Origin: Pseudonocardia sp. CNS-139
GTDB taxonomy: Bacteria > Actinomycetota > Actinomycetes > Mycobacteriales > Pseudonocardiaceae
Direction of reading: 5' to 3'
Assembly: GCA_001942415.1 (NCBI GenBank)
Contig: MKJX01000198.1
Span: 1 to 45,151, forward strand
DNA: 45,151 nucleotides
Shown: one piece after another, positions 37,920 to 45,151 of the stretch
Layout: the number at the start of each line of letters is the position of its first letter
Position numbering within the stretch: position 1 is the stretch's first letter
Notes under the pieces: generated by a model
What the model was told of the DNA's origin: nothing
The model's input: the letters and a program-made list of their open reading frames with translations, nothing else
Database searches by the model: none
Position numbers and translations under genes: made by a program

Positions 37920-39041
37920 GAGGCGCCCCGGCGGTGGCGGCGCGGGTCGGCGGCGATCGCCGCCCGGTAGACGCGCTCGACGGCCGCGGTGACCGCGGGC
38001 CACCCGAAGTCCGCGGCCCGCGCCCGGCCGGCCGCCGACAGGGCGGTGCGCCGGTCCGGGTCGCGAGCAGGGCGGCCAGGCGCGCGGCGAGCGCGGCCGC
38101 GTCCCGGTGGGGAAGAGCACCCCGGCCGGCGGCTCGCCGAGCACGGCGCGGAACGCGTCCAGGTCGCTGGCGAGCACCGGGGCCCCGGCGGCCATCGCCT
38201 CGGTGAGCACCATGCCGAAGCTCTCGCCGCCCAGGTTGGGCGCGCAGAACACCGCGGCCGCGCGCAGCGCCGCCGCCTTCGCCGGGTCGTCGACGGCGCC
38301 GAGCACCTCCAGCCGGTCCGCGACCGGCCCGGCCGCGCGCCGCAGGCCCGCCGCGTCGCCCCGGCCGACGACCAGGACGCGCAGGTCCGGGTGGTCCGGC
38401 GCGAGCCGGCGCACGGCGTCGAGCAGCACCGGCATGCCCTTGCGCGGCTCGTCGAACCGGCCGACGAACGCGACGGTGCCCGGCCGCGGGTCGCGCGGCC
38501 CGGCGAAGAGGTCGAGGTCGACGCCGTTGGGGATCTCGACGGCGTCGCCGCCGAGGTGCTCCACCTGGACGCGCCGGGCCAGCGGGGAGACTGCGATGCG
38601 CGCCGTGACCTTCTCCATCAGCGGCCGCAGCACCCCGCCGAACGCGGTGAGCGCGCGCGAGCGCTCGGTGGACGTGTGGAACGTCGCCACGATCGGTCCC
38701 TCGGCCGCGAGCAGCGCCAGCACCGACACGCTCATCGTCGTCGGCTCGTGCAGGTGCAGCACGTCGAACGCGTGCCCGGCCAGCCAGCGCCGGGCCCGCG
38801 CGTACGTCACCGGGCCGAACGCGACCCGCGCGACCGAACCGTTGTAGGGGACGCCGAGCGCGCGCCCGGCCGGCGTGACGAACTCCGGCACCGGCGTGCC
38901 GCCCGCAGCGGGGGCGAGCACGCCGACGGTGTGCCCGCGGCGTTCCAGCGCGGCCGCGAGCCCCACGACGTGGGCCTGCACGCCGCCGGGCACGTCGAGC
39001 GAGTAAGGGCAGACGATCCCCACCCGCAGCCCGGCGCTCAC
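37916..39041 (-). CDS. pimA: Phosphatidylinositol alpha-mannosyltransferase PimA, two apparent frameshifts
   Basis: A GT4 enzyme adding the first mannose to phosphatidylinositol from GDP-mannose at the inner face of the membrane. GIVCPYSLDVPGGVQAHVVG, DVLHLHEPTTMSVS, VATFHTSTERSRAL, FVGRFDEPRKGMPVLLDAV and NLGGESFGMVLTEAMAAGAP (the EX7E-type region) are typical. Bases are missing near 38,115 and 38,063; the repaired tail reads AARLAALLADPDRRTALSAA and FGWPAVTAAVERVYR. The GTG overlaps the acyltransferase stop by four bases. Confidence 0.92.
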
Positions 39042-39952
39042 GCGGCCCGCCGGGGCAGGTCGGCGGCCCAGACCGGCTGCAGCGCGTGCCAGTCCTGGGG
39101 CGCGGTCGCGATGAGCCGCGCGAACGCGTCGGCGACGGCCTGGGTGGCCTTCGGCACGGCCGCCCGGTCGGCGACGGGCACCGGCTCGGCGATCGGGGCC
39201 GTCCAGCCGTCGGGGGTGAAGTGCGGGAACGCCGGCATCAGCACGGCGCCGGTGAGCAGCGCGAGCCGGGCCGGGCCGGTCGGGAACCGGGCGCGCTCGC
39301 CGAAGAACGCGACGTCCGCGCCGGTGCCGGTGAGGTCGCGGTCGGCGACCAGGCACACCACCCCGCCCGCCCGCAGCCGGGCGAGCAGCGCGCGGTGCGC
39401 CGCGGCGCCGTCCTCGGCCGCGACGACCTCGTAGCCCAGCGCCTCGCGGTAGCCGGCGAACCGGCGGTAGAGCGACTCGGGCCGCAGCCGCTGCACCACC
39501 GTGGTGAACGCGGGCGGGCGGCCGAGCGCCCGCAGCGTCTCGACCACCCAGAGGCCGGCGGCGTCCCAGTTGCCGCTGTGCGGCACGGCGAACACCACCC
39601 CGCGGCCCGCCGCGACCGCCTCGAAGAACGGGCCGGTGCCGGTCATGTGCCGGTCCATCACGGCGCGGACGTGCGGCCCGTCGCCGGCGCGCAGGCGGAA
39701 CATCTCCCGCCAGTACCGCGCGTAGCTGCGCATCCCGGCGCGGACCAGCGCGTCCAGCTCCGCGGGCGGGGCGGCCGGCACGACCCGCGCGAGGTTGGCG
39801 CGCAGCTGCCGCACCCCCGCCCCGTCCCGCCGGCGGGCGAGGTCGGCGCCGAGCCGGAAGACGCCCCGGGCCAGCGGGGCCGGGAGCGTGCGCACCACCC
39901 GCCACGCCGCCGCGTACTCGGCGTCGGCGAACCGCTCGGCGAGCGCGGTCAC
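39038..39952 (-). CDS. Phosphatidylinositol mannoside acyltransferase
   Basis: LpxL/HtrB-type acyltransferase (PatA, Rv2611c type) that acylates the mannose of PIM. An intact 304-residue frame: GVVFAVPHSGNWDAAGLWVV holds the HxxxxD-like catalytic pair, followed by FTTVVQRLRPESLYRRFAGY, CLVADRDLTGTGADVAFFGE and TGAVLMPAFPHF. Both ends overlap neighbours by GTGA, in pgsA-acyltransferase-pimA order. Confidence 0.9.
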   Translation of the reverse strand: MTALAERFADAEYAAAWRVVRTLPAPLARGVFRLGADLARRRDGAGVRQLRANLARVVPAAPPAELDALVRAGMRSYARYWREMFRLRAGDGPHVRAVMDRHMTGTGPFFEAVAAGRGVVFAVPHSGNWDAAGLWVVETLRALGRPPAFTTVVQRLRPESLYRRFAGYREALGYEVVAAEDGAAAHRALLARLRAGGVVCLVADRDLTGTGADVAFFGERARFPTGPARLALLTGAVLMPAFPHFTPDGWTAPIAEPVPVADRAAVPKATQAVADAFARLIATAPQDWHALQPVWAADLPRRAA

Positions 39953-40572
39953 GGCCCCGCGGCCGGGTCGGCCGCGTCCCGCGCGCTGCGGTGCACGGCG
40001 GCGATGCGCTGCCCGACCGTCCATACCGACGCGGCGGCGAGCAGCCACAGCGCGACGTCCAGCGCGTACGGCACACCGAGCCCGGCCAGGCCGGTGCCGA
40101 CCAGCGCCAGCAGCAGCCGCTCGGCCCGTTCGACGAGCCCGCCCTCCGCGGACAGGCCGGCGCCCTCGGCGCGCGCCTTCACGTACGACACGAGCTGGCC
40201 CGCGACCAGGCACAGCAGCGCGGCGGCGCCGAGCGTGCGGTTCTCCCCCGCCCCGAGGCACCACCAGACGAGCCCGGCGAACAGCGCCGTCGGCGATGCG
40301 GTCGCACACCGAGTCGAGCACCGCGCCGAACGGCGTGCTGTGCCCGCGCGCCCGCGCCATCGCGCCGTCGACCAGGTCGAACAGCACGAACACGGTGATC
40401 ACGACGCGCCCGCGAAGAGCTGGCCGCGCGGCAGGAACCAGAGCGCCGCGGCGCTGCTGCCGGCCGATCCGGCGACCGTGACCGCGTCGGGGGTCAGACC
40501 GCGGGCGAGAAGCCAGCGGCCGACGGGCTCGGTGACGCGGTTGACGTGCACGCGGGCGAGGACGTTGAGCAT
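39949..40572 (-). CDS. pgsA: Phosphatidylinositol phosphate synthase (CDP-alcohol phosphatidyltransferase), two apparent frameshifts
   Basis: A membrane enzyme joining CDP-diacylglycerol and inositol phosphate. MLNVLARVHVNRVTEPVGRW starts the protein, and DLVDGAMARARG with FGAVLDSVCDR matches the D-x2-DG-x2-AR-x8-G-x3-D-x3-D metal site, complete. Shifts lie near 40,406 and 40,295. The C-terminal half has LVAGQLVSYVKARAEGAGL, GGLVERAERLLL and three helices. An AGGAG site precedes the ATG. It heads the PIM genes here, separated from HIT and thrS by two plus-strand genes. Confidence 0.9.
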
Positions 40573-40622
40573 GGGCTCCTGCTTGCCGACCGGCTTCCGG
40601 ACCCCGGGCGCGGGTGTGCCCC

Positions 40623-40628
40623 ACACTA
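40623..40628 (-). promoter_or_regulatory. -10 box of pgsA
   Basis: TAGTGT on the minus strand, 50 bases upstream of the pgsA ATG and identical to the GH16 box. It would let the PIM genes be transcribed independently of thrS and HIT. Confidence 0.4.
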
Positions 40629-40724
40629 GTTGTCCCGCGTGCGGCGGCGGGGGCAGGGCGACGCACGCGCCGCGTCTCTCACCCCGTCGAACGGGCCGGG
40701 CGGCGCCCGAGTTCCGGGTGCGAT

Positions 40725-40756
40725 GTAGGACAGGAGTGGGCCTACTTCGGTCCTAC
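40725..40756. promoter_or_regulatory. Inverted repeat GTAGGAC-N18-GTCCTAC upstream of a VOC gene
   Basis: Perfect seven-base arms, ending ten bases before the ATG at 40,767. A third partial copy, CCTAC, is at 40,741-40,745. It may be an operator for the VOC and phosphoesterase genes. Confidence 0.4.
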
Positions 40757-40766
40757 CGTGCCCGTC

Positions 40767-41500
40767 ATGAGCGAGCTGAGCGAGAACCAGCCCGAGGGCA
40801 CCCCGACCTGGATCGACCTGACCGTCCCCGACCTCGGCCGGGCCGCCGCCTTCTACGGCGCGCTGTTCGGCTGGGAGGTCGCGCCGGCCGCCGCCGGCCG
40901 CGCGACGGCGCTGCTGCGCGGCCGTCCGGTCGCCGGGTTCACGGAGGGCGCGCCGCGGCCCTGGACCATGTACGTCGCCGTCGACGACTGCGACGCGGCC
41001 GCGGAGCGGGTGGCAGGAGCGGGTGGCGTGCTGGCCGCGCCCCCGGCCGACGCCGACGGCGCCCGGACGGCCGTCGCGACCGACCCGGCCGGCGCCGCGT
41101 TCGGCCTGTGGGCGGGCCGCGGCCGGATCGGCTGCGAGATCGTCAACGAGCCCGGCTCGCTGGTCCGCAACGACCTCGTCGCCCCCGACCCCGCCCCGGC
41201 GCGCGCGTCTACCCCGCGGTGTTCGGCTACACCCTGGACGGCAACCCCGACCTGCCCGGGGCGGACTTCACGTTCCTGCGCCGCCCCGACGGCAAGGAGA
41301 TCGGCGGGATCATGGGCTCCCCCGACGCCGCCGCGGCGGTGTGGGCGACGACGTTCGAGGTCGCGGACACGCCGGCCACCGCGGGACGGGCGGTGCGGGC
41401 GGGCGGCACGGCGGGGCCCGTCGAGGACTCCCGCTACGGGTCGTTCGCGACGCTCACCGACCCCTTCGGCACGGAGTTCTCGGTGATCGCCCGCCCCTGA
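40767..41500 (+). CDS. Two-domain VOC protein, one apparent frameshift
   Basis: Tandem VOC domains: residues 1-120 (TWIDLTVPDLGRAAAFYGAL, GWEVAPA, WTMYVAVDDCDAAAERV, GAAFGLWAGRG) and 125-244 (YPAVFGYTLDGNPDLPGADF, WATTFEVADTPAT, FATLTDPFGTEFSVIARP). One base is missing near 41,206, between the domains. Double-VOC proteins of this type are common in actinobacteria and mostly uncharacterised. The ATG is preferred over a GTG three codons earlier. It is followed by the phosphoesterase gene after 23 bases. Confidence 0.82.
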
Positions 41501-41523
41501 CCGGTCCACGCCACCATGAGGCG

Positions 41524-42378
41524 GTGGAGCACCCGACGCACACCCTGATCCACATCTCCGACCCGCACGTCGGGCCGCCCGGCGGCACCCCGCGCGACCC
41601 GGTGGACACCGGGGTGCTTCTCGGTGCGGCCCTCCGCGCGGTCGAGGCGGCCGCGTTGCGGCCCGCCGCCCTGGTGTTCACCGGTGACCTCGTCGAGGAC
41701 GGCACGCCGGACCAGTACCGGCGCTTCCGCGGCATCGCCGGCCCGGCCGCGGCGCGGCTCGGCACCACCGCGCTGTTCGTCGCGGGGAACCACGACCGCC
41801 GAGACGGGATCCGCCGTCACCTGCTCGACCTGCCGCCGGGCACGGAGCCGTTCGACCACGTCACGATCCTCGACGGCGTACGCGTCGTCGTGCTGGACAG
41901 CACGGTGCCGGGAGCCGGGCACGGGCACCTGGCGTCCGGGCAGCTCCGGTGGCTGCGCGAGCAGCTGCGCACGCCCGCGCCGCACGGCACCGTCCTCGCC
42001 CTGCACCACCCACCGCTGCCGTCGCCGACCCCGCTCGCCGCCGCGATCGCCCTGCAGAACCCCGCTGAGCTGGCCGGCGCCGTCCGCGGCAGCGACGTCC
42101 GCATCGTCCTTGCCGGGCACACCCACGTGGTCAGCGCGGGCGCTCTCGCCGGCGTGCCGGTGTGGACCGGCGGCGCCATCGCGACGACGCTGGACGCGCT
42201 CGCCCCCGGCGCCGCGCTGCGGGCGGTGGGCAACCCGACGGTCAGCCGGATCGACCTGTTCTCCGACGGCGTCGTCGCCACCAGCGTCCCCGTCGGGCTC
42301 CCGACCCTGACGAGCGCGCCCGACGCGGAGATGGCGCCGCGGATCGCGGAGCTGCGCCGGCGCCTCCCTCAGCCGTGA
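41524..42378 (+). CDS. Calcineurin-like metallophosphoesterase (CpdA-like)
   Basis: An intact 284-residue class III cyclic-nucleotide-phosphodiesterase-like protein. The five metal motifs are visible: ISDPHVG (DxH), FTGDLVEDG (GD), VAGNHDRRD (GNHD), LALHHPPLPS and LAGHTHVVSAG (GHxH). Substrate unproven; cAMP or a phosphomonoester are possibilities. The 3' end overlaps the convergent HIT gene by ten bases. It probably shares a transcript with the VOC gene. Confidence 0.87.
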   Translation: MEHPTHTLIHISDPHVGPPGGTPRDPVDTGVLLGAALRAVEAAALRPAALVFTGDLVEDGTPDQYRRFRGIAGPAAARLGTTALFVAGNHDRRDGIRRHLLDLPPGTEPFDHVTILDGVRVVVLDSTVPGAGHGHLASGQLRWLREQLRTPAPHGTVLALHHPPLPSPTPLAAAIALQNPAELAGAVRGSDVRIVLAGHTHVVSAGALAGVPVWTGGAIATTLDALAPGAALRAVGNPTVSRIDLFSDGVVATSVPVGLPTLTSAPDAEMAPRIAELRRRLPQP

Positions 42379-42926
42379 GCGCGGTCCCAGGCATCGGCGA
42401 GGAGGGCCCGGGTCTCCGACAGCAGCTGCGGGATCACCTTCGTCTGCCCGACGACCGCGATGAAGTTCGCGTCCCCGCCCCACCGCGGCACGACGTGCTG
42501 GTGCAGGTGGTCGGCCAGCGAGCCGCCGGCCACGGTGCCGAGGTTGATCCCCACGTTGAACGCGTGCGGCGCCGAGACCTGCTTGAGCGTGCGCACCGCG
42601 GCCTGGGTGAAGCCCATCAGCTCCCGCGACTCGTCCGCGGTGAGGTCCTCCAGCTCCGCGACGTGCCGGTACGGCAGCACCATGAGGTGCCCGGGGTTGT
42701 ACGGGTGCAGGTTGAGCACCGCGTACACCACGTCCCCGCGCGCGACGACGAGCCCGTCCTCGTCCGGGAGGCCGGGGATCCGGCAGAACGGGCACCCGTC
42801 GGCCCCCGCGTCCTTGATGTAGGCCAGCCGGTGCGGGGTCCACAGCCTGCGGAACCCGTCGGCCGTGCCGACACCGTCGCGCGGCTCCAGTGCCGGCTCC
42901 TGCGCCGACTCCCGGGGGTCGCTCAT
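42369..42926 (-). CDS. HIT-domain nucleotide phosphorylase/hydrolase (Rv2613c type)
   Basis: An intact 185-residue histidine-triad protein. CPFCRIPGLPDEDGLVVARG gives the zinc-binding start, NPGHLMVLPYRHVAELEDL the core, and HLHQHVVPRWGGDANF the HxHxH catalytic triad. The mycobacterial homologue is a diadenosine tetraphosphate phosphorylase. It starts nine bases after thrS ends and is therefore in the thrS operon. Confidence 0.92.
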   Translation of the reverse strand: MSDPRESAQEPALEPRDGVGTADGFRRLWTPHRLAYIKDAGADGCPFCRIPGLPDEDGLVVARGDVVYAVLNLHPYNPGHLMVLPYRHVAELEDLTADESRELMGFTQAAVRTLKQVSAPHAFNVGINLGTVAGGSLADHLHQHVVPRWGGDANFIAVVGQTKVIPQLLSETRALLADAWDRAHG

Positions 42927-42935
42927 GCGCCGATC

Positions 42936-45047
42936 CTAGGAGCGCTCCGGGACGAACGTGCCGGCCGTGGGCGAGGCGTTGTTGCGGCTCGCGACCCACG
43001 CCGCCACCGCGGCGACCGCCTCGGCCGCCGGCACGCCGTTGAGCTGGGTGCCGTCGCGGAACCGGAAGCTGACGGCCCCGGCCTCGACGTCGCGTGCGCC
43101 GACCAGCAGGAGGAACGGCACCTTCTGCAGCGTGTGGGTGCGGATCTTCTTCTGCATGCGGTCGTCGCCCGCGTCCACCTCGACGCGGATGCGGCGCTCC
43201 CGCAGCTGCGCGGCGACGTCCTCGACGTAGCCGACCTGGTCGTCGGTGACCGGGATCGCGACGACCTGCACGGGCGCGAGCCACGCCGGGAACGCGCCCG
43301 CGTAGTGCTCGGTGAGCACGCCGAAGAAGCGCTCGATCGACCCGAAGAGCGCCCGGTGGATCATCACGGGCTGCTGGCGCGAGCCGTCGGCGGCGGTGTA
43401 CTCCAGCCCGAACAGGCCCGGCTCCATGAGGTCGACCTGGATCGTCGACATCTGCCAGCTGCGCCCGATCGCGTCCTTGGCCTGCACGCTGATCTTCGGC
43501 GCGTAGAACGCGGCGCCGCCCGGGTCGAGCACGAGGTCCAGGCCGCTGGCCTCGGCGGCCTCGCGCAGCGCGTCGGTGGCGCGCTCCCAGTCCTCCTCGG
43601 ACCCGATGGACTTGTCCGGGTCGCGGGTGGACAGCTCCAGGTAGAAGTCGTCGAGCCCGTAGTCGCGCAGCAGGTCGAGGACGAACTGCAGCAGCGACCG
43701 GATCTCGCCCTGCATCTGGTCGCGGGTGCAGTAGATGTGCGCGTCGTCCTGGGTGAAGCCGCGGGCCCGGGTGAGGCCGTGCACCACACCCGACTTCTCG
43801 TACCGGTAGACGCTGCCGAACTCGAACAGGCGCAGCGGCAGCTCGCGGTAGCTGCGCCCGCGCGACCGGTAGATCAGGTTGTGCATCGGGCAGTTCATCG
43901 GCTTGAGGTAGTAGTCCTGCCCCGGCTTGCGGACGGTTCCGTCCGCGTTGAGCTCGGCGTCGAGCTGCATGGGCGGGTACATGCCGTCCGCGTACCAGGA
44001 CAGGTGCCCCGAGGTGACGAAGAGCTGGCCCTTGGTGATGTGCGGGGTGTTGACGAACTCGTAGCCGGCCTCCTCGTGGCGCCGGCGCGAGTAGTCCTCC
44101 AGCTCCTTGCGGATCACCCCGCCCTTGGGGTGGAACACCGCGAGCCCGGAGCCGATCTCGTCCGGGAACGAGAAGAGGTCCAGCTCGGCACCCAGCCGGC
44201 GGTGGTCGCGCCGCTCGGCCTCGGCGAGGCGTTCCAGGTGCGCGTCGAGCGCGTCCTGGCTCTCCCACGCGGTGCCGTAGATGCGCTGGAGCTGCGGGTT
44301 CTTCTCGTCCCCGCGCCAGTACGCGGCCGCGGAGCGGGTGAGCTTGAACGCCGGGATGAAACGGGTGGTCGGCACGTGCGGGCCGCGGCACAGGTCCGAC
44401 CAGACGGTCTCGCCGGTGTGCGCGTGCACGTTGTCGTACGCGGTCAGCTCGCCGGAGGAGTCGACCTCCATGACCTCGGCGTCGGTCTCGTCGCTGCCCT
44501 TGAGGTCGATCAGCTCCAGCTTGTACGGCTCGTCGGCCAGCTCCTTGCGGGCCTCGTCGAGCGAGTCGTAGCGCCGCCGCGCGAACCGCTGTCCGGCCTT
44601 GACGATCTTCCTCATCTCGGACTCGAGCTTGGTGAGGTCGTCCGGCGTGAACGGCTGCGCGACGTCGAAGTCGTAGTAGAAGCCGTCGGTGATGAACGGG
44701 CCGATGCCCAGCTTGGCGTCCGGGTTCACCCTCTGGACGGCCTGCGCGAGCACGTGCGCGGCGGAGTGCCGGATGACGTTGCGCCCGTCCGGGCTGTCGG
44801 CGTGCACGGGCTCGACGTCGACGTCCGCGTCCGGGGTCCACGACAGGTCGCGCAGCCGGCCGGCGGGGTCGCGCACGACCACGACGGCCCCGGGTCCGTT
44901 GCCCGGCAGGCCCGCCTCGCGCACCGCGGCTCCGGCCGTCGTCCCGGCCGCACCCGGACGGGGGCGGACGGGGGACGAACGGCGGGCGCGGACACGGGGT
45001 GCCTCCAGGGGGTCGGCTGCGGGATCGGTCGATACCCGCGGGGACAC
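42936..45047 (-). CDS. thrS: Threonyl-tRNA synthetase
   Basis: An intact 703-residue class II synthetase. An N-terminal extension and TGS-like domain (residues 1-85) are followed by the editing domain (HSAAHVLAQAV), motif 2 with YEKSGVVHGLTRARGFTQDD, the zinc cysteine in KPMNCPMHNLIYRS, motif 3 (VMIHRALFGSIERFFGVL) and the anticodon domain. The GTG at 45,047 is ten residues before the usual beginning but fits a TAGCAT -10 box five bases upstream, implying a leaderless mRNA and no T-box leader. Confidence 0.95.
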   Translation of the reverse strand: MSPRVSTDPAADPLEAPRVRARRSSPVRPRPGAAGTTAGAAVREAGLPGNGPGAVVVVRDPAGRLRDLSWTPDADVDVEPVHADSPDGRNVIRHSAAHVLAQAVQRVNPDAKLGIGPFITDGFYYDFDVAQPFTPDDLTKLESEMRKIVKAGQRFARRRYDSLDEARKELADEPYKLELIDLKGSDETDAEVMEVDSSGELTAYDNVHAHTGETVWSDLCRGPHVPTTRFIPAFKLTRSAAAYWRGDEKNPQLQRIYGTAWESQDALDAHLERLAEAERRDHRRLGAELDLFSFPDEIGSGLAVFHPKGGVIRKELEDYSRRRHEEAGYEFVNTPHITKGQLFVTSGHLSWYADGMYPPMQLDAELNADGTVRKPGQDYYLKPMNCPMHNLIYRSRGRSYRELPLRLFEFGSVYRYEKSGVVHGLTRARGFTQDDAHIYCTRDQMQGEIRSLLQFVLDLLRDYGLDDFYLELSTRDPDKSIGSEEDWERATDALREAAEASGLDLVLDPGGAAFYAPKISVQAKDAIGRSWQMSTIQVDLMEPGLFGLEYTAADGSRQQPVMIHRALFGSIERFFGVLTEHYAGAFPAWLAPVQVVAIPVTDDQVGYVEDVAAQLRERRIRVEVDAGDDRMQKKIRTHTLQKVPFLLLVGARDVEAGAVSFRFRDGTQLNGVPAAEAVAAVAAWVASRNNASPTAGTFVPERS

Positions 45048-45051
45048 CGCG

Positions 45052-45057
45052 ATGCTA
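45052..45057 (-). promoter_or_regulatory. -10 box of a leaderless thrS transcript
   Basis: TAGCAT on the minus strand ends five bases before the thrS GTG. The remaining bases to 45,151 contain no other recognisable feature. Confidence 0.45.
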
Positions 45058-45151
45058 GTAGCGGGGGTCGACCCGGTTTCCGGCCCGGCCCTCGGACGCG
45101 CGGGTGCGCGCGGGCCGGGCGGCGACGCGGACGGCGGGGCGGGGCCGGGTC

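Noticed and set aside
37104..40076. A continuous 990-codon minus-strand frame covering parts of the acyltransferase, pimA, the membrane protein and pdxS
   Set aside because: It joins known separate genes; the fusion arises from lost bases that remove stops in a GC-rich sequence. Four-base overlaps and family lengths support separate genes.
45048..45151. A T-box riboswitch upstream of thrS
   Set aside because: The predicted transcript begins at the start codon and no stem I, specifier or antiterminator sequence is visible.

Overview
The window is very GC-rich, gene-dense DNA with many GTG starts, GTGA/ATGA gene overlaps and TAnnnT -10 boxes close to start codons. It carries phosphatidylinositol mannoside genes (pgsA, PI-mannoside acyltransferase, pimA), a split PdxS/PdxT pathway and a YebC-ruvCAB-yajC-secDF-apt-rel-hisS order. 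This points to a mycolata or Pseudonocardia-like actinobacterium. The backbone, read right to left on the minus strand, follows the order I know from Mycobacterium tuberculosis Rv2614c to Rv2580c: thrS, HIT protein, pgsA, PIM acyltransferase, pimA, membrane protein, pdxS, pdxT, yebC, ruvC, ruvA, ruvB, yajC, secD, secF, apt, rel, ppiB (plus strand), MBL hydrolase, hisS.

Layout. 1-2,610: tail of a YibE/F membrane protein, then methyltransferase and hisS. 2,607-7,354: MBL hydrolase, two unknown exported or membrane proteins, a lipoprotein-type peptidyl-prolyl isomerase, a lipoprotein carboxylesterase, a small acidic protein and a 50-residue zinc ribbon. 7,379-9,706: formamide module fmdB-amiS-fmdA. 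9,865-18,931: rel, YjbR-like, apt, secF, secD, yajC, ruvB, ruvA, ruvC. 19,010-22,523: AraC regulator with two VOC proteins, PmtA-like methyltransferase, a decayed P-loop kinase, MOSC and PPOX proteins. 22,654-27,902: polA, an orphan GrpE-like protein, yebC and pdxT. 27,931-36,237: malic enzyme, EF-G2-type GTPase, SDR/DUF2867 protein, azlCD with a divergent XRE-cupin regulator, and a secreted GH16 glucanase. 36,403-45,047: pdxS, the PIM cluster (interrupted by a plus-strand VOC and phosphoesterase pair), HIT and thrS.

A caution that affects the whole annotation: about 25 otherwise convincing genes, including essential ones (hisS, rel, secD, secF, ruvB, polA, pgsA), are broken by single-base frameshifts, nearly all consistent with one lost base. 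I read these as consensus sequence errors, not pseudogenes, and give whole-gene spans with approximate shift positions. The only gene I consider really decayed is the P-loop kinase at about 21,044-21,420.

The most distinctive signals are: a pair of identical-half-site operators (GTTCG-N6-CGAAC) controlling the azlCD/XRE-cupin divergon; an orphan GrpE-like protein with a lysine/proline tail and a palindrome inside its promoter; the formamide operon with repeats in front of amiS; an exact 58-codon duplication in the GH16 linker; and repeated leaderless promoter architecture. I did not find RNA genes, CRISPR arrays, IS elements or an obvious defence or biosynthetic island. No stretch longer than about 200 bases lacks a gene, except 20,946-21,455, which holds a terminator hairpin and the kinase remnant.
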